64,000 nt of DNA from positions 434,001 through 498,000 of the forward strand of contig NZ_JACDUT010000001.1 in the NCBI RefSeq assembly GCF_013761245.1, written 5' to 3'. This DNA comes from Thermaerobacillus caldiproteolyticus (GTDB lineage Bacteria; Bacillota; Bacilli; Bacillales; Anoxybacillaceae). Position 1 is the stretch's first letter, and the number at the start of each line of letters is the position of its first letter. Below, piece after piece: positions 34,213 through 45,278 of the stretch. The notes beneath the pieces were generated by a model. It was given only the letters and a program-made list of their open reading frames with translations, ran no database searches and was not told the DNA's origin. Made by a program: the position numbers and the translations under genes.

Positions 34213-36570
34213 TTATTTCAATTCCACAATCGTAACACCCGTTCCTCCTTCAGTTGCCTCGCCAAAGCGAATGTTTTTGACGGAACGGTGTTTTTTCAAA
34301 AATTCTTGTACTCCTTTTCGCAACGCTCCTGTGCCTTTTCCGTGAATAATCGAAACGCGCGGATAACCAGCTAAAAGCGCATCATCAATATATTTTTCGA
34401 GGCGGACAATCGCATCCTCATACCGTTCCCCGCGCAAATCAAGCTCAAGCCCAACATGATAGTCCTTTCCTTTGACAGTTGCTAGCGGCTTCGTTTCTGT
34501 CGGTTTCGAGCTGCCGATATACTCCAGCTCGCGCTCTTTAATTTTCATTTTTAAAATGCCGAGCTGCACTTGCCATTCATCGTCAGATACTTTTTCAAGC
34601 AAGTAACCTTTCTGATTTAAATGAACGACTTTCACTTCGTCACCAGGACGAAATTCATGATGCGTCCGCTTCGCCGCTTTCACTTTTTTCTTCGAATCGA
34701 ACGTTGGTACTGCTTCTTCTAACCGTTTTTTCGCAGCAATCAGCTCGTGCTCCTTAATTTCCGCCTGCTTTTCTTTCTGCATTTGCCGAAGCTCACGAAT
34801 GATGTGTTCCGCCTCTTGTTGAGATGATTTGACGATATCGGCGGCTCTTCGTTTCGCTTCTTCAATAAGTTCATCTCGTTTTTCGTTTAATTCCTCAAGC
34901 TTCTCTTCCCACTCGTTGCGAAGCCGCTCCGCTTCTTTCCGTGCGTCTTCAGCCTGTTTCCATTCTTCTTCCGCACGCTTTTTACTATGCTCAAGGGAGG
35001 CAATCATATTTTCGACTTTGTTGCTTTCTGCGCTGATATGGGATTTCGCCCGTTCAATGATGCGCTCGTCAAGGCCGAGACGTTTTGATATTTCAAACGC
35101 GTTACTCCGCCCTGGAACACCGATTAATAATTTATACGTCGGACTTAATGTTTCGATGTCAAATTCAACGCTCGCATTGATGACGCCGCGTCGATTATAC
35201 CCGTACGCTTTTAACTCCGGATAATGCGTCGTCGCGACAACGCGCGCTCCGCGTTGATGTACTTCGTCCAAAATGGCAATTGCCAGCGCTGCCCCTTCCT
35301 GAGGATCTGTCCCTGCTCCTAATTCGTCAAACAGCACAAGGCTGTCGCTATCAATGTTGCGCAAAATATCGACAATGTTGACCATATGGGAAGAAAACGT
35401 ACTCAAACTTTGTTCAATTGATTGTTCGTCGCCAATGTCGGCATAAACGGAGCGGAACACCGCTAATTCCGAACCGTCCAACGCCGGAATAAAGAGACCT
35501 GCTTGCGCCATAAGCGTCAACAGTCCGATCGTTTTTAACGTGACTGTTTTTCCCCCTGTATTCGGACCAGTAATGAGCATCGTTGTGTAATCTTTACCAA
35601 GTTCAATATCATTTGGAACGACGACATTCGGATCAATGAGAGGGTGGCGCGCCTTTAACAGGCGAATATAGCCGTGATCGTTCATCAATGGCTTTGTTGC
35701 CTTTATTTTCTTTGCGTATTTCGCTTTGGCAAACAAGAAATCGAGTTCGGTTAATATGTTGACGTTCTCTAACAGAGCATCTGCTTGTTCAGCAACTTTT
35801 CCCGTTAACTCCATTAAAATTCGCTCTATTTCCTGTTTTTCTTTGACGCGAGCTTCTTGAAGCTGGTTGTTCAAATCGACGACGACTTGCGGCTCAATGA
35901 ATAACGTCGCTCCGGAAGACGATTGGTCATGAACAATGCCGCCATAAGCGCTGCGATACTCTTGTTTTACCGGGATAACATAACGATCATTACGAATGGT
36001 AATAATCGCGTCCGATAACATTTTTTGCGCCGATGAAGAACGAATCATATTTTCCAATTTTTCGCGAACTCTCGCTTCTGTATTTCGTAGCTGCTGACGA
36101 ATCGACCGTAAACGCTCACTGGCATTATCCAGCACTTCACCGTGATCATCGATGCATTTTTTAATTGCTTGCTCGATCTCGGACAACGAAACGAGCCCGG
36201 CTGCATATTGCGATAAATGGGAAAACGATGACGAATCCTCCGCGAGCGAATCAATAAATGTTTTCATTTGTCTAGCTGCATACAAGGTACTTGCAATATC
36301 GAGCAATTCCTGAGGGCTTAATGTTCCGCCGATGCTTGCTCGCTTCACGCTTGACCGTATATCAACAATTCCGTCGAGCGGAACATGCCCGCGCAGACGT
36401 AAAGAAGCGACTGCTTCATCGGTTTGCTCCTGCCATTGAACAACTTCATCAAAGTCAGAAGATGGAAATAGCCGCTCTACCTTTTCCTTTCCTAATGACG
36501 AAGATACATGTTCTAGCAATTGGGCTTTCACTTTGTCAAACTCTAACACTTTGAAAACTCGTGTATGCAC
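34213..36570 (-). CDS. mutS2: MutS2 endonuclease/ribosome rescue ATPase
   Basis: 785 residues. MutS-like core and lever helices come first, then Walker [10 protein letters not shown], Walker B region [17 protein letters not shown], a long coiled coil (about 520-640), a KOW-like segment, and a C-terminal Smr domain with LDLRG and HGKGTG. In B. subtilis the protein acts on collided ribosomes and also limits recombination. The GTG at 36568-36570 follows GGAGG and yields the family length; a longer frame to 36606 is not needed. Confidence 0.93.
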   Translation of the reverse strand: MHTRVFKVLEFDKVKAQLLEHVSSSLGKEKVERLFPSSDFDEVVQWQEQTDEAVASLRLRGHVPLDGIVDIRSSVKRASIGGTLSPQELLDIASTLYAARQMKTFIDSLAEDSSSFSHLSQYAAGLVSLSEIEQAIKKCIDDHGEVLDNASERLRSIRQQLRNTEARVREKLENMIRSSSAQKMLSDAIITIRNDRYVIPVKQEYRSAYGGIVHDQSSSGATLFIEPQVVVDLNNQLQEARVKEKQEIERILMELTGKVAEQADALLENVNILTELDFLFAKAKYAKKIKATKPLMNDHGYIRLLKARHPLIDPNVVVPNDIELGKDYTTMLITGPNTGGKTVTLKTIGLLTLMAQAGLFIPALDGSELAVFRSVYADIGDEQSIEQSLSTFSSHMVNIVDILRNIDSDSLVLFDELGAGTDPQEGAALAIAILDEVHQRGARVVATTHYPELKAYGYNRRGVINASVEFDIETLSPTYKLLIGVPGRSNAFEISKRLGLDERIIERAKSHISAESNKVENMIASLEHSKKRAEEEWKQAEDARKEAERLRNEWEEKLEELNEKRDELIEEAKRRAADIVKSSQQEAEHIIRELRQMQKEKQAEIKEHELIAAKKRLEEAVPTFDSKKKVKAAKRTHHEFRPGDEVKVVHLNQKGYLLEKVSDDEWQVQLGILKMKIKERELEYIGSSKPTETKPLATVKGKDYHVGLELDLRGERYEDAIVRLEKYIDDALLAGYPRVSIIHGKGTGALRKGVQEFLKKHRSVKNIRFGEATEGGTGVTIVELK

Positions 36571-36592
36571 AGATGAAAAACCTCCATGTTTA

Positions 36593-38317
36593 CTATTTTT
36601 CGTCATGTCGCCGTAAAAATTGGCGCAGTTCTTCCAACGTCCACGTATTGATCACCGTATCTTTACGAATCCATCCTTTCCGAGCTGCTGCCACGCCCAC
36701 TTTCATATCCTCTAGCATGTCCAAATGATGGGCATCCGTGTTAATGGCAATTTTGACGCCAGCCTCTTGTGCTTTTTTTAAGTACGAATAGGCTAAATCA
36801 AGCCGATGCGGGTTGGCGTTTAATTCAAGCGCTGTATTTGTTTCCCGCGCAAGCTCAATAAGCATATCTATATCTACATCGTAACCATCACGCCGCCCAA
36901 TTAACCGACCTGTCGGGTGGGCAATGAGATCGACATGATGATTGTTCAATGCCGCTTTTAACCGTGCCATAATCACATCACGCGGCTGGGAAAATCCCGA
37001 ATGAATCGCGGCAATCACAAAATCCAGTTCCTGAAGCACTTCATCATCATAATCGAGCGTTCCATCAGGCAGAATGTCCATTTCAACGCCGGATAAAATG
37101 GTAAAATCATCGTATTTCGCATTTAACCGTTCGATTTCTTCACGTTGTCGTTTTAATCGTTCGACTGTCAAGCCGTTCGCTACTTTCAAAAACTGTGAAT
37201 GATCGGTAATCGCCATATATCGATATCCTTTTTTGCGGCACGCTTCCGCCATTTCCTCAATGGAGCACGCGCCATCGCTCCAAGCGGAATGCATATGCAA
37301 ATCCCCTTGAATATCGGAAAAATGAATAAGAGGATAGTCTTCCTGATACCGATCCACTTCACTTCCATCTTCGCGCAATTCTGGCGGAATGAACGGCAAT
37401 CGAAAATGGGCAAAAAACTCTTTTTCATCCGCAAACGTGATTATTTCGCCTGTTTCTGTGTTCTCGACACCATATTCACTAATTTTTTCCCCGCGCTCTT
37501 TCGCCAGTTGCCGCATCCGCACATTATGTTCTTTAGAACCTGTAAAATGATGCAAAGTAGTCGCAAATTGTTCCGGGGTCACTAAGCGAAAATCGACAGC
37601 GATCTCATATTCATAGCGAAGCTGTAACGATACTTTTGTGTCGCCACTGGCGATGACAGCAGAAACATTGGCTAACGCAACCAATTGTTCACGTACCCGC
37701 TGCGGCTCATTGGTCGCAATGATAAAATCTAAATCTTTCACAGTTTCCTTCATGCGCCGCAGGCTTCCGGCACGGGAAAAGCGAATCACTCCACTCATGT
37801 TCCCCAGCTGCTGTTCAATTTCCTCAGCAATCGGCAGCACTAAAGCAAGCGGCAAGCGCTCCGGACGAGAACCCATCTCTTCAATTGCAGCTAAAATCTT
37901 TTCTTCGGTTTTCTTTCCGAATCCTGCAAGCGCCTGCACTTTCTGTTCCAAACAAGCAGCCTTTAAAGAAGCGACATCAACAACTCCAAGCTCTTGATAT
38001 AGCTTGGCAATCTTTTTGCCGCCAAGTCCGGGAATTTTTAAAAGCGAAAATAAACCAGACGGAATCTCGTTTTGTAACTCCTCAAGCACCATTGATCTCC
38101 CTGTTTCGAGAAATTCTTTAATGACGGCAGATGTCCCTTTTCCTATTCCCGGAATTTTTGTGAAATCTTCAATTTCTGCTAAACTGCGTTCATCGGTCTC
38201 TAACGCGTTCGCCGCCTTGCGAAACGCAGCAATTTTAAACGGATTTTCTCCTTTGATTTCCATATATAACGCAATCGTTTCCAATAGCTGAATCACATCT
38301 TTTTTATTGGCTAGCAT
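36593..38317 (-). CDS. polX: DNA polymerase/3'-5' exonuclease PolX
   Basis: Family X repair polymerase, 574 residues. An N-terminal HhH region has [15 protein letters not shown] and [16 protein letters not shown]. The polymerase palm has the metal-binding Asp pair VKDLDFIIA, with a third in AVDFRL. The C-terminal PHP domain has [31 protein letters not shown] and NTDAHH. The ATG at 38315-38317 follows AGGTGGTG. It lies upstream of mutS2 in one likely operon with cvpA and zapA. Confidence 0.94.
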   Translation of the reverse strand: MLANKKDVIQLLETIALYMEIKGENPFKIAAFRKAANALETDERSLAEIEDFTKIPGIGKGTSAVIKEFLETGRSMVLEELQNEIPSGLFSLLKIPGLGGKKIAKLYQELGVVDVASLKAACLEQKVQALAGFGKKTEEKILAAIEEMGSRPERLPLALVLPIAEEIEQQLGNMSGVIRFSRAGSLRRMKETVKDLDFIIATNEPQRVREQLVALANVSAVIASGDTKVSLQLRYEYEIAVDFRLVTPEQFATTLHHFTGSKEHNVRMRQLAKERGEKISEYGVENTETGEIITFADEKEFFAHFRLPFIPPELREDGSEVDRYQEDYPLIHFSDIQGDLHMHSAWSDGACSIEEMAEACRKKGYRYMAITDHSQFLKVANGLTVERLKRQREEIERLNAKYDDFTILSGVEMDILPDGTLDYDDEVLQELDFVIAAIHSGFSQPRDVIMARLKAALNNHHVDLIAHPTGRLIGRRDGYDVDIDMLIELARETNTALELNANPHRLDLAYSYLKKAQEAGVKIAINTDAHHLDMLEDMKVGVAAARKGWIRKDTVINTWTLEELRQFLRRHDEK

Positions 38318-38382
38318 GACAAACACCACCTATACGTACGATCCACTATGAAAAATGATACAAGTTTTTCGTGAAAAAGTAC

Positions 38383-38411
38383 AAAAAAACTTCCCTATCG
38401 GATAGAGAAGT
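38383..38411 (-). terminator. Terminator after cvpA
   Basis: CTTCTCTATCCGATAGGGAAG then TTTTTTTGT on the minus strand. It separates cvpA-zapA from polX-mutS2. Confidence 0.85.
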
Positions 38412-38413
38412 CG

Positions 38414-38953
38414 CTATGCCATATAATGAATCCACATTTGTTTCAGCATGTCAGATAAAAATGGAGTATGCTTGACAATGACAGTGGCCATAAACGAATG
38501 TTGAATCTGGGCCTGCAAACTTTGAATCGGAATGAGGGCACCGACATATAAGAAAAGAAATACGATTAAGTACACCTCAACAAACCCTAACGCACCGCCA
38601 GCCCAACGATTCACGCTTCGCAACAGCGGCAATTGTGCGACGAAATCAAGCATAGAGCCAATAATTTGCATAATAATTTTCGTCGCAAAAAATAAAATCG
38701 CAAACGCCATCGCTCGATAGTAAGCTTCGTCAAGATGCGCGCTTTCAAATAACATTTTGACCGTCTCCGGATCGCCGAACGAAGGATACGGAATCCATAA
38801 TCGAAGCGTCGGTGCAAATTTTTCGTAGTTCATATAGGCAACGACAAATGCGATGATAAATCCTGTCATATGAATAAACTGCAAAATAAATCCGCGTTTT
38901 AAGCCAATCATAAATCCCATTAAAAGGATGAAAAGCAATACTAAATCAACCAT
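38414..38953 (-). CDS. yshB: CvpA family membrane protein YshB
   Basis: 179 residues, four membrane helices, with the family pattern MIGLKRGFILQFIHMTGFI and VNRWAGGALGFVEVYLI. The CvpA family is linked in Enterobacteria to colicin V export and envelope robustness; its role in Bacillus is unsettled. It starts 4 bases after zapA, as in B. subtilis. Confidence 0.88.
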   Translation of the reverse strand: MVDLVLLFILLMGFMIGLKRGFILQFIHMTGFIIAFVVAYMNYEKFAPTLRLWIPYPSFGDPETVKMLFESAHLDEAYYRAMAFAILFFATKIIMQIIGSMLDFVAQLPLLRSVNRWAGGALGFVEVYLIVFLFLYVGALIPIQSLQAQIQHSFMATVIVKHTPFLSDMLKQMWIHYMA

Positions 38954-38957
38954 TCAG

Positions 38958-39221
38958 TCACTCATCCTTTTCTTTTTTCATTTGCTGTAAAAGTCGATCG
39001 TAGTCCTCTTTTAATTTTATGTATTCATGAACGACATTGACAGCCGTTAATACCGCCAGTTTATTAATATCTAATGTCGGGTTTTTCGCGCTAATTTCTC
39101 GCATTTTATCATCGACAATCGACGCCACTAACCGAATATGGCTAGAGCTTTCCGTGCCAACAATCGCATATTGCTGTCCATATATGTCGACCGTAATCCG
39201 CGTTTTTTGTTGCTCTGCCAA
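38958..39221 (-). CDS. zapA: Cell division protein ZapA
   Basis: 87-residue FtsZ-bundling protein. [16 protein letters not shown] at the N-terminus and a C-terminal coiled coil ([21 protein letters not shown]) are typical. The TTG at 39219-39221 follows GGGGG and matches the B. subtilis length; the longer frame lacks a ribosome site. Divergent from rnhC. Confidence 0.92.
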   Translation of the reverse strand: MAEQQKTRITVDIYGQQYAIVGTESSSHIRLVASIVDDKMREISAKNPTLDINKLAVLTAVNVVHEYIKLKEDYDRLLQQMKKEKDE

Positions 39222-39255
39222 ATTATTTCCCCCATTCGTAAAAATCCTAATGTTT

Positions 39256-39280
39256 ATCATACCATGAATGCTGGTATAAT
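39256..39280. promoter_or_regulatory. Divergent extended -10 promoters of zapA and rnhC
   Basis: TGGTATAAT (39272-39280, plus) serves rnhC and TGGTATGAT (39256-39264, read on minus) serves zapA. Both have the TGn extension, lack good -35 hexamers and stand only 7 bases apart, so polymerases would compete. Confidence 0.6.
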
Positions 39281-39337
39281 GAAAAGACGTGACCTTTCCC
39301 CTTCCGGTGGATGAATCTTTAATAGGAGATGAGGAAT

Positions 39338-40243
39338 TTGGCCAATCACGTCATAAAAGCAACGAAAATGATGATCGATGAAATGAGGCAGCATTATGCT
39401 TCTTATATAACAGATCACCTTCCAACGGGCGCTTTATTTGTTGCCAAACTAGCAGGTTGCACGATTACTGCGTATCGCTCGGGAAAAGTGCTGTTTCAAG
39501 GAAAAGAGGCAGAACGAGAAGCAGCACGGTGGACAAATGAATCGGTAAAAGAGTCAGTACCTGTTCAACAACCGCACTGGACAGCTGTATCGGCGATCGG
39601 ATCGGATGAAGTCGGAACAGGAGATTATTTCGGACCAATCGTCGTCGTCGCTGCTTATGTCGCAAAAGAAAACATTGAAACTATCAAAAACATGGGAGTG
39701 AAAGATTCGAAATTGTTAACGGATGAAGCAATTCGCCGGCTTGCTCCTTCGCTCATGAAAGCCATCCCGTATTGCTCCGTCGTTCTTTCGAATCCAACGT
39801 ACAACGAATGGCAAGCAAGCGGAATGCCGCAAACCAAAATGAAAGCATTGTTACATAATGAAGCAATTCGAAAGCTCGTTCAACAGCTCGCACCGCTTGA
39901 ACCGGAAGCAATTTTAATTGACCAATTTATTGAACGTGATTTATATTTCCGATATTTAGAAGGAGAAAAAGAGGTTATCTGCGAACGAGTATATTGTTAT
40001 CCAAAAGCAGAAACGATTCATGTCGCCGTCGCCGCTGCTTCGATGATCGCTCGCTATGTATTTTTGAATGAAATGGAACAATTAAGCAAGCAGGTAGGCA
40101 TGGAGCTTCCAAAAGGAGCAGGGGAGCAAGTCGACCAAGTGGCGGCGAAGTTAATGGAAACGCACGGACTTTCTGTACTTGATACGTGCGCCAAACTTCA
40201 CTTCGCCAATACAGACAAAGCGAGACGTATCGCCCATATATAA
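39338..40243 (+). CDS. rnhC: Ribonuclease HIII
   Basis: It removes RNA from RNA-DNA hybrids, including R-loops and Okazaki primers. The 301 residues have an N-terminal TBP-like domain and a catalytic domain with [14 protein letters not shown] (Asp-Glu-Asp metal site), VKDSKLL and AILIDQF. The TTG (MANHVIK) about 10 bases after GGAG is preferred to the ATG at 39329, which is too close to that site. It is the only plus-strand gene of this cluster. Confidence 0.93.
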   Translation: MANHVIKATKMMIDEMRQHYASYITDHLPTGALFVAKLAGCTITAYRSGKVLFQGKEAEREAARWTNESVKESVPVQQPHWTAVSAIGSDEVGTGDYFGPIVVVAAYVAKENIETIKNMGVKDSKLLTDEAIRRLAPSLMKAIPYCSVVLSNPTYNEWQASGMPQTKMKALLHNEAIRKLVQQLAPLEPEAILIDQFIERDLYFRYLEGEKEVICERVYCYPKAETIHVAVAAASMIARYVFLNEMEQLSKQVGMELPKGAGEQVDQVAAKLMETHGLSVLDTCAKLHFANTDKARRIAHI

Positions 40244-40410
40244 AAAAGCGTAAGCGTCCTTCCTATTGGCAACAAGCGCTAGAAATTCACCGAAAAGATC
40301 CCATTCGTCTCTTGTCACGTCCTGTGGCCCGCCGAATGCCGGACATTGTGCCCTTCATCAATAGTTTGAGTCGAAGCTATCTCAAGACGATAGTACGTGA
40401 AGCTAGGCAC
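40242..40410 (+). repeat. Dispersed hairpin repeat, copy 1
   Basis: Begins AAAAAAGCGTAAGCGTCC right after the rnhC stop and ends GAAGCTAGGCAC. The same end signatures (AAAAGCGnn.GCG and GCTAGRYA) mark copies at 59331-59447 and 62918-63091. The interior is poorly conserved. No ORF here is credible. Confidence 0.6.
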
Positions 40411-40432
40411 AATGTTTGCTTTCTTACCTTTT

Positions 40433-40478
40433 CAAAAAAGCACCGTACAAAACGTTGTTGTTTTGTACGGTGCTTTTG
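40433..40478. terminator. Strong bidirectional terminator between rnhC and the DJ-1 gene
   Basis: GCACCGTACAAAAC and GTTTTGTACGGTGC are perfect 14-base arms around GTTGTT, with A-runs and T-runs on both sides. It serves the convergent genes. Confidence 0.92.
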
Positions 40479-40480
40479 CT

Positions 40481-41155
40481 TTATGAACCATAATTTTCGA
40501 TCGCTTCGATCACTTTTTCCGCTGTGCTTCTGCTTGACTGCGGATTTTGTCCCGTTACTAAATTCCCATCACGAACAGAGAAATCTGTCCATTTTTCTCC
40601 AGAAACGAAATTAGCTCCTCTTAAGCGCAAAGTAGATTCAAGCAAAAATGGCATATACTTATCTAATTGCACTTCTCTTTCTTCTTCGTCAGTAAACGCG
40701 GTTACGGTTTTTCCTTTTACTAACGGAGTTCCGTCCTTATATGTTACATTAACAAGACCCGATGGCCCGTGGCACACGGCACCAATGACTCTGCCGTCCT
40801 CTGCAAATTGCTGCAATACATATTGGAGTGTTTCATTATCTGGGAAATCAAACATCGTCCCGTGGCCACCCGGAAGGAAAATGGCATCAAATCCAGCTGC
40901 ATCCTCCTTGCTTAAACGAGCTGTGCTTTTCAACTCTTCTTCCGCTTTTGCCCATTCAGGTTTCTTTTCATTTATACTGCGGGGATCAAGAGGCACCTCT
41001 CCTCCTTGAATACTTGCTACCTTGACATCATATCCTTTTTCCTTAAAGACAAGATAAGGAACCGCAAATTCCTCAAGCCAAAGCCCCGTTTTATGATCAT
41101 CTGTAATCGTCGTATGATTTGTAACAACCATTAAAATACGCTTCGTATTCGCCAT
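40481..41155 (-). CDS. DJ-1/PfpI family protein, HchA-like (putative glyoxalase III/chaperone)
   Basis: 224 residues of the class-I glutamine amidotransferase-like fold. The nucleophile elbow is GAVCHGPSGL with Cys, and the upstream FLPGGHGTMFDF matches the Hsp31/YDR533C-like branch, whose members degrade methylglyoxal and protect proteins. The ATG at 41153-41155 follows AGGGAGG. The longer frame to 41290 is hydrophobic and has no ribosome site. Exact activity is not shown by sequence. Confidence 0.82.
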   Translation of the reverse strand: MANTKRILMVVTNHTTITDDHKTGLWLEEFAVPYLVFKEKGYDVKVASIQGGEVPLDPRSINEKKPEWAKAEEELKSTARLSKEDAAGFDAIFLPGGHGTMFDFPDNETLQYVLQQFAEDGRVIGAVCHGPSGLVNVTYKDGTPLVKGKTVTAFTDEEEREVQLDKYMPFLLESTLRLRGANFVSGEKWTDFSVRDGNLVTGQNPQSSRSTAEKVIEAIENYGS

Positions 41156-41632
41156 TGTCATTCCTCCCTGTTTATGTAAGTTACTGATATCATATACTAC
41201 CTTTTTCTGAAACTCCAAAAATATGCTTATGTATGACAAAATAAAAAATTTTTTCGGAAACGTCATTCTTATTGTGTAACCAACGAGCAAAATCAGTTCT
41301 TACGTTCTTTAGTTATTAAGAATGTTTGTATCTATTGATTGAGATATAGAGTCCTTGAATATGGTCGTGCTCCTTCACTGACAAATTAATTCCTATGTAT
41401 TCCTTTAACTAGGTTGTTTCGTAAAAAAGAGAGCTTCGATTCCTGTTTCATAGGATCGGTGGGTATTCCTTTCTCACTAATCATTCTTTACATATTCTTT
41501 CTTTGAAGATACAACTCATGTATTGTTTCTGAAGAATTCCTCTTTTTTTCTGCCTTCATGGAACAAGCCCTTATGAATAGAAGTGACATCATGGGATCGG
41601 TGTTCTTTTCATTTTATATATATTCTCTCTAA
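41156..41632. other. AT-rich stretch without a supported gene
   Basis: No protein-like frame or RNA motif found. A short phrase GGATCGGTG occurs twice (near 41455 and 41600), which is not enough to call a repeat. Confidence 0.5.
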
Positions 41633-41633
41633 T

Positions 41634-41666
41634 GAGGATGCCCAAAAGCTTTTACTTTTGGGCATC
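41634..41666 (-). terminator. Hairpin after the MMPL gene
   Basis: GATGCCCAAAAG and CTTTTGGGCATC pair with a short loop just past the stop. The following T-tract is poor, so strength is uncertain. Confidence 0.65.
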
Positions 41667-41682
41667 CACTTTTCACGTTACA

Positions 41683-44600
41683 TCACTGTTTCATAAACGG
41701 CCACCAATTGGCGTTTCCAAACGTTTTTACCATAACAGGAACGAATAATGGCAAAACGACAAGCGCATACAAGACTAATCCGGTTAATACAATGGTTGCA
41801 ATTTCCAAAAGCGATAACACTCCAGACGGATACATCGCCGCAAACGTTCCACCTAAAATGACAGCGGCGGAAATAATGACCGTTCCCATGTTGCGCATCG
41901 CCAAAAGCATTGCCTCTTGTACCGGTTTGTCTCTATATTCGTTAAAGCGATCCATAAGGAAAATGCTATAGTCAATGCCCAAGGCGATTAAAATAACAAA
42001 CGCGAAGAACGGAACCGCCCAGTTAATGCCATCATAACCTAGCCATTGTACAAAAATAAGCTCGGTTACCGCCATGGAGGTGTAATACGTTAAAATAAGC
42101 GATAAAATTAAATAGATCGGCATAACAAATGAACGAAGCAATGCAATTAAAATCAAAGCAATTCCAATTAACATCAAAACAACAGTACGAGAATAGTCTT
42201 TTGCCGAAATCTCATGCAAATCGGAATAAATGCTTGTCACACCACCGACAGCTACTTTCGCATTCTCTAGTTTCGTCTCTTTGACTGCACGCTCTACGGC
42301 TTGCTTAATATCATCAATTTGGTTCATCGCTGCTGTCGAATACGGATTTTTCTTGAACACGACATCAAATGTTACGACTTTCCCATCTTTAGACATATAT
42401 ACCTCTTTTGCTTGGGCAAACTCTTTGCTGTCAAGCACTTGTTTCGGCATATACCACCCGGTCATTTCCTCATCCGGCGAAGAGGAAAGCTCAGACAAAT
42501 AATTTTCGGCAGAACCAAGACCATTTGCTACTTGACGGAGCCCATCCGCGCTTTTATCGAGTCCCGTAATTAGCTGATTCATTTGCCCGTCAAGTTGGGA
42601 AAATCCATTTAACAGCTGTTCCTGGACAGCGTTGAGTTGACTTAATCCATTTGACAACTGCGGCAATTGGTGGATAATTTGCTGTTGGCCATCCGCCGCT
42701 TTTTCCATGCCTTGCTGCAGTTTTTCAAGACCGTTAATCAGCTTCGTCATGCCATCGATCAGTGCTTTTTGTCCGGCAATCAATTGGGCAAACGAGCCAT
42801 TTGCTTGACGAACGCCATCGCTTACTTGACGAAGGGCATCGTTAACTTGTTGAAATCCAACCGCCATTTGTTTCGATTGTTGCGTTAGTTGGAAGGCCGC
42901 CATTTTCACTTGTTGATACTCACGGTCTTGCTGCAATTCTTGGTGATTTTGTTCAATATGATTCAACGATTCGTTCATCGCTGATAGTTGTTGCGATAAT
43001 GCGTTGACCCCTGTTTCCATATTCTCGTATTGTTCAAGAAGCGAAGATAAGCTAGAACCTGCTGTTTCGTACCCTTGCAACAATTGTTGCGCACCGGCTA
43101 ACAGTTTCTTGGCATTGGTGTGAATGTCCTCTAATCCTTTCTTGATGTCACCCGCCCCCATAGAGCCATTGCGAATGCCTTGTTCAATTTGCGAAAGTCC
43201 CTTTTGCAGATCGCCAACCCCTGACTTTAATTCGTTCGTTCCTGATACAAGCACCTGAATACCGCTTGTGGCTTGCTTTAGTTTCGGCGCCGAAGCGGAA
43301 AGTTGCTCGCTTGCTTTGTTCAATCCGGAACTAATTTGTTCAATTCCTTTATTTCCTTGCCCGAGACCTTCTTTTAAGCTTTTCGCTTGTTCCGCCACAA
43401 ATAATTGTTGAATCGGCTCTCCTGTTGGTCTTGTAACTGAGCGCACTTTGTCAACTCCGTCGACCTTTTCAACTTCGCGGCTCACTTTTTCAATGAGCGC
43501 AAAATATTCAGGCTCATTCATGTTTTCATCATTTTTCATGACAATTTGTGTCGGCATCGCTTCGCCTGGATTAAAACTTTTGGCAATAATGTTAAATGCT
43601 TTTACCGATGCATAGTCATCACCGATTTCCTCAAGGGAGTTAAACGATAAATCCCCATCATATGTCAACAAAACAGGAAGAGAAATAACCGCCACAATCA
43701 ATAAGGCAGCAAGCGGTCTTGCAAACGAAAAGCGTCCGGCAAAATCCCATAGTTTACTTTGTTTATGCTCCAGCTTCCCTTTGGCCGGCCAAAATAATTT
43801 TGGACCAAGCACTGCCATAAAGAATGGCACGAGTGTCATGAGCGCCACAAGTAAAATCGCCACCCCTACCGCTACCGCGGCAGCCGACTGATACAATTTA
43901 AACGTCGATAACCCAATGGCCGCGAACCCGATCATCACCGCAAATCCGCTAAATAACACCGTTTTTCCAGCGGTACGATACGTCGCGACAATCGCGTCGG
44001 TTCGACTTTCGTGTTGCGATAATTCTTCTTTAAACCGGCTCAGCAACAAAATACAATAATCGGTCCCAATCCCGAACAACACCGCGACTAAAAATGTCTG
44101 CGTAAACGTGGACAGCGGAAAGTTCACATTGTCGACTAAAAACGCAACGAGCGATTGGGAAGCCAAATACGTCATCCCGACGGTGAGAAGCGGAACAAAT
44201 GGAGCGACAAACGAGCGAAACACCACAAAAAGCACGACTAAAATGAACACAACCGTAATACCTTCTGTTTTCTTTAATCCTGCTTGTGAGCTAGCCACAA
44301 CATCTTCATCAATCATCCAACTGCTTGTGTAATAATGGGCTAATGAAATATCATCAATCGCCTTGTAAAGGGCGCTGCTCATTTCTTTCGCACTTCGTCC
44401 ATTTCGCTCCATGTGAATTGATGTTAATATCGTCGTTCCGTCTTTCGAAACAAGTTCATCCTTCAATTCTTTTTCTTTGACAGGAGAAACAATCTCCGTA
44501 ATCCCTAACTTTCCTTTGTTGTTTTCAAGCTCTCGAATCGCTTTTTCGGCTTCCTTCCAATCTTTATCATCCAAGCGACCGTCGCGATGAAACACGAGCG

Positions 44601-44808
44601 CAACGGTAACTTCGTTGCCTTTCTGTTCTTTTTTCTGCACGTCATGTAAAATTTCGGTTGCCAACGAGGAAGAATATCCTTTTGGAACGGTAATTTGTCC
44701 CTTTTCACGGACAAGCTCCGCCATATTCGGCGCTGTCATCATCAACACAACAACACTAGCGACCCATGCAAGCAAAACGAACCATTTTCCTTTCACGATG
44801 GCCCTCAT
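41683..44808 (-). CDS. MMPL/RND-family exporter (YdgH-like)
   Basis: 1041-residue membrane transporter with two halves of about six helices, each with an MMPL domain (about 160-360 and 850-1030). A very large extracytoplasmic region (about 440-800) between them is built of Gln/Leu/Gly-rich coiled-coil repeats of the kind LxxGxxQLxxG. It resembles B. subtilis YdgH but the repeat region is long. Its start overlaps the MarR gene by 4 bases (ATGA), so control by that regulator is likely. Export substrate unknown. Confidence 0.88.
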   Translation of the reverse strand: MRAIVKGKWFVLLAWVASVVVLMMTAPNMAELVREKGQITVPKGYSSSLATEILHDVQKKEQKGNEVTVALVFHRDGRLDDKDWKEAEKAIRELENNKGKLGITEIVSPVKEKELKDELVSKDGTTILTSIHMERNGRSAKEMSSALYKAIDDISLAHYYTSSWMIDEDVVASSQAGLKKTEGITVVFILVVLFVVFRSFVAPFVPLLTVGMTYLASQSLVAFLVDNVNFPLSTFTQTFLVAVLFGIGTDYCILLLSRFKEELSQHESRTDAIVATYRTAGKTVLFSGFAVMIGFAAIGLSTFKLYQSAAAVAVGVAILLVALMTLVPFFMAVLGPKLFWPAKGKLEHKQSKLWDFAGRFSFARPLAALLIVAVISLPVLLTYDGDLSFNSLEEIGDDYASVKAFNIIAKSFNPGEAMPTQIVMKNDENMNEPEYFALIEKVSREVEKVDGVDKVRSVTRPTGEPIQQLFVAEQAKSLKEGLGQGNKGIEQISSGLNKASEQLSASAPKLKQATSGIQVLVSGTNELKSGVGDLQKGLSQIEQGIRNGSMGAGDIKKGLEDIHTNAKKLLAGAQQLLQGYETAGSSLSSLLEQYENMETGVNALSQQLSAMNESLNHIEQNHQELQQDREYQQVKMAAFQLTQQSKQMAVGFQQVNDALRQVSDGVRQANGSFAQLIAGQKALIDGMTKLINGLEKLQQGMEKAADGQQQIIHQLPQLSNGLSQLNAVQEQLLNGFSQLDGQMNQLITGLDKSADGLRQVANGLGSAENYLSELSSSPDEEMTGWYMPKQVLDSKEFAQAKEVYMSKDGKVVTFDVVFKKNPYSTAAMNQIDDIKQAVERAVKETKLENAKVAVGGVTSIYSDLHEISAKDYSRTVVLMLIGIALILIALLRSFVMPIYLILSLILTYYTSMAVTELIFVQWLGYDGINWAVPFFAFVILIALGIDYSIFLMDRFNEYRDKPVQEAMLLAMRNMGTVIISAAVILGGTFAAMYPSGVLSLLEIATIVLTGLVLYALVVLPLFVPVMVKTFGNANWWPFMKQ

Positions 44809-45257
44809 TGTGTTTCCTCCAACTCTTGTAAAATTCTTGCTAGTTTTTCATACGTTTGAATAAATGATTCAATTTCTTGTTCCGAAAATTTCATTATGAG
44901 CGATTCGACTAATTTATGAATTTTTTCTTCTGTTTTTACGAACCATTCGTTTCCTTTTTCGGTTAGCGTTAAATAGACGACACGCCTGTCGTTTTCATCG
45001 CGCGTTCGTTGAATCAGTCCTTTATCAACAAGACGGTTCATCATCGCTGTGATCGCACTTTTGTTTACGCCAAACACCGATGCTAATTCTGTTGAAGTGC
45101 ATGTTTCCCGTTTCTTCACGTAACGTAAAAGATAATACTGGTCGTTTGTCATATCTTCGTCGATTTCACACTTCACTAATGCTGCCGCTTTTTTCGTCAC
45201 CAAAAACGAAACAGAAAGATACCGCTCAATGAGCACATTAATTTTTTCCCTTTGCAA
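44805..45257 (-). CDS. MarR-family regulator of the MMPL exporter (YdgG-like)
   Basis: 150 residues. Winged helix with STELASVFGVNKSAITAMMNRLVDKGL and wing RTRDENDRRVVYLTLTEKG. TTG at 45255-45257 preceded by AGAGGTGAG. The same MarR-MMPL pairing occurs as ydgG-ydgH in B. subtilis. Its promoter region (45279-45333) is full of ATAGTTAAAT-type repeats, likely its own operator. Confidence 0.88.
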   Translation of the reverse strand: MQREKINVLIERYLSVSFLVTKKAAALVKCEIDEDMTNDQYYLLRYVKKRETCTSTELASVFGVNKSAITAMMNRLVDKGLIQRTRDENDRRVVYLTLTEKGNEWFVKTEEKIHKLVESLIMKFSEQEIESFIQTYEKLARILQELEETQ

Positions 45258-45278
45258 AATCTCACCTCTTCCACAAAA

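Noticed and set aside
34829-35224. 131-codon Ser-rich plus-strand ORF inside mutS2
   Set aside because: Antisense shadow of the mutS2 coiled-coil region. Composition mirrors Glu/Lys/Arg codons on the other strand.
40186-40614. 142-codon plus-strand ORF overlapping the end of rnhC
   Set aside because: It begins inside rnhC, then runs through a repeat copy and a strong terminator. No ribosome site, and an Arg/Ser-rich composition typical of a shadow frame.
41156-41290. Longer DJ-1 protein with a hydrophobic N-terminus
   Set aside because: No ribosome site at 41290. AGGGAGG precedes the ATG at 41155 and gives the family length.
41290-41632. Insertion-sequence remnant suggested by the repeated GGATCGGTG phrase
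   Set aside because: Only two short matches, no transposase-like frame and no inverted ends.
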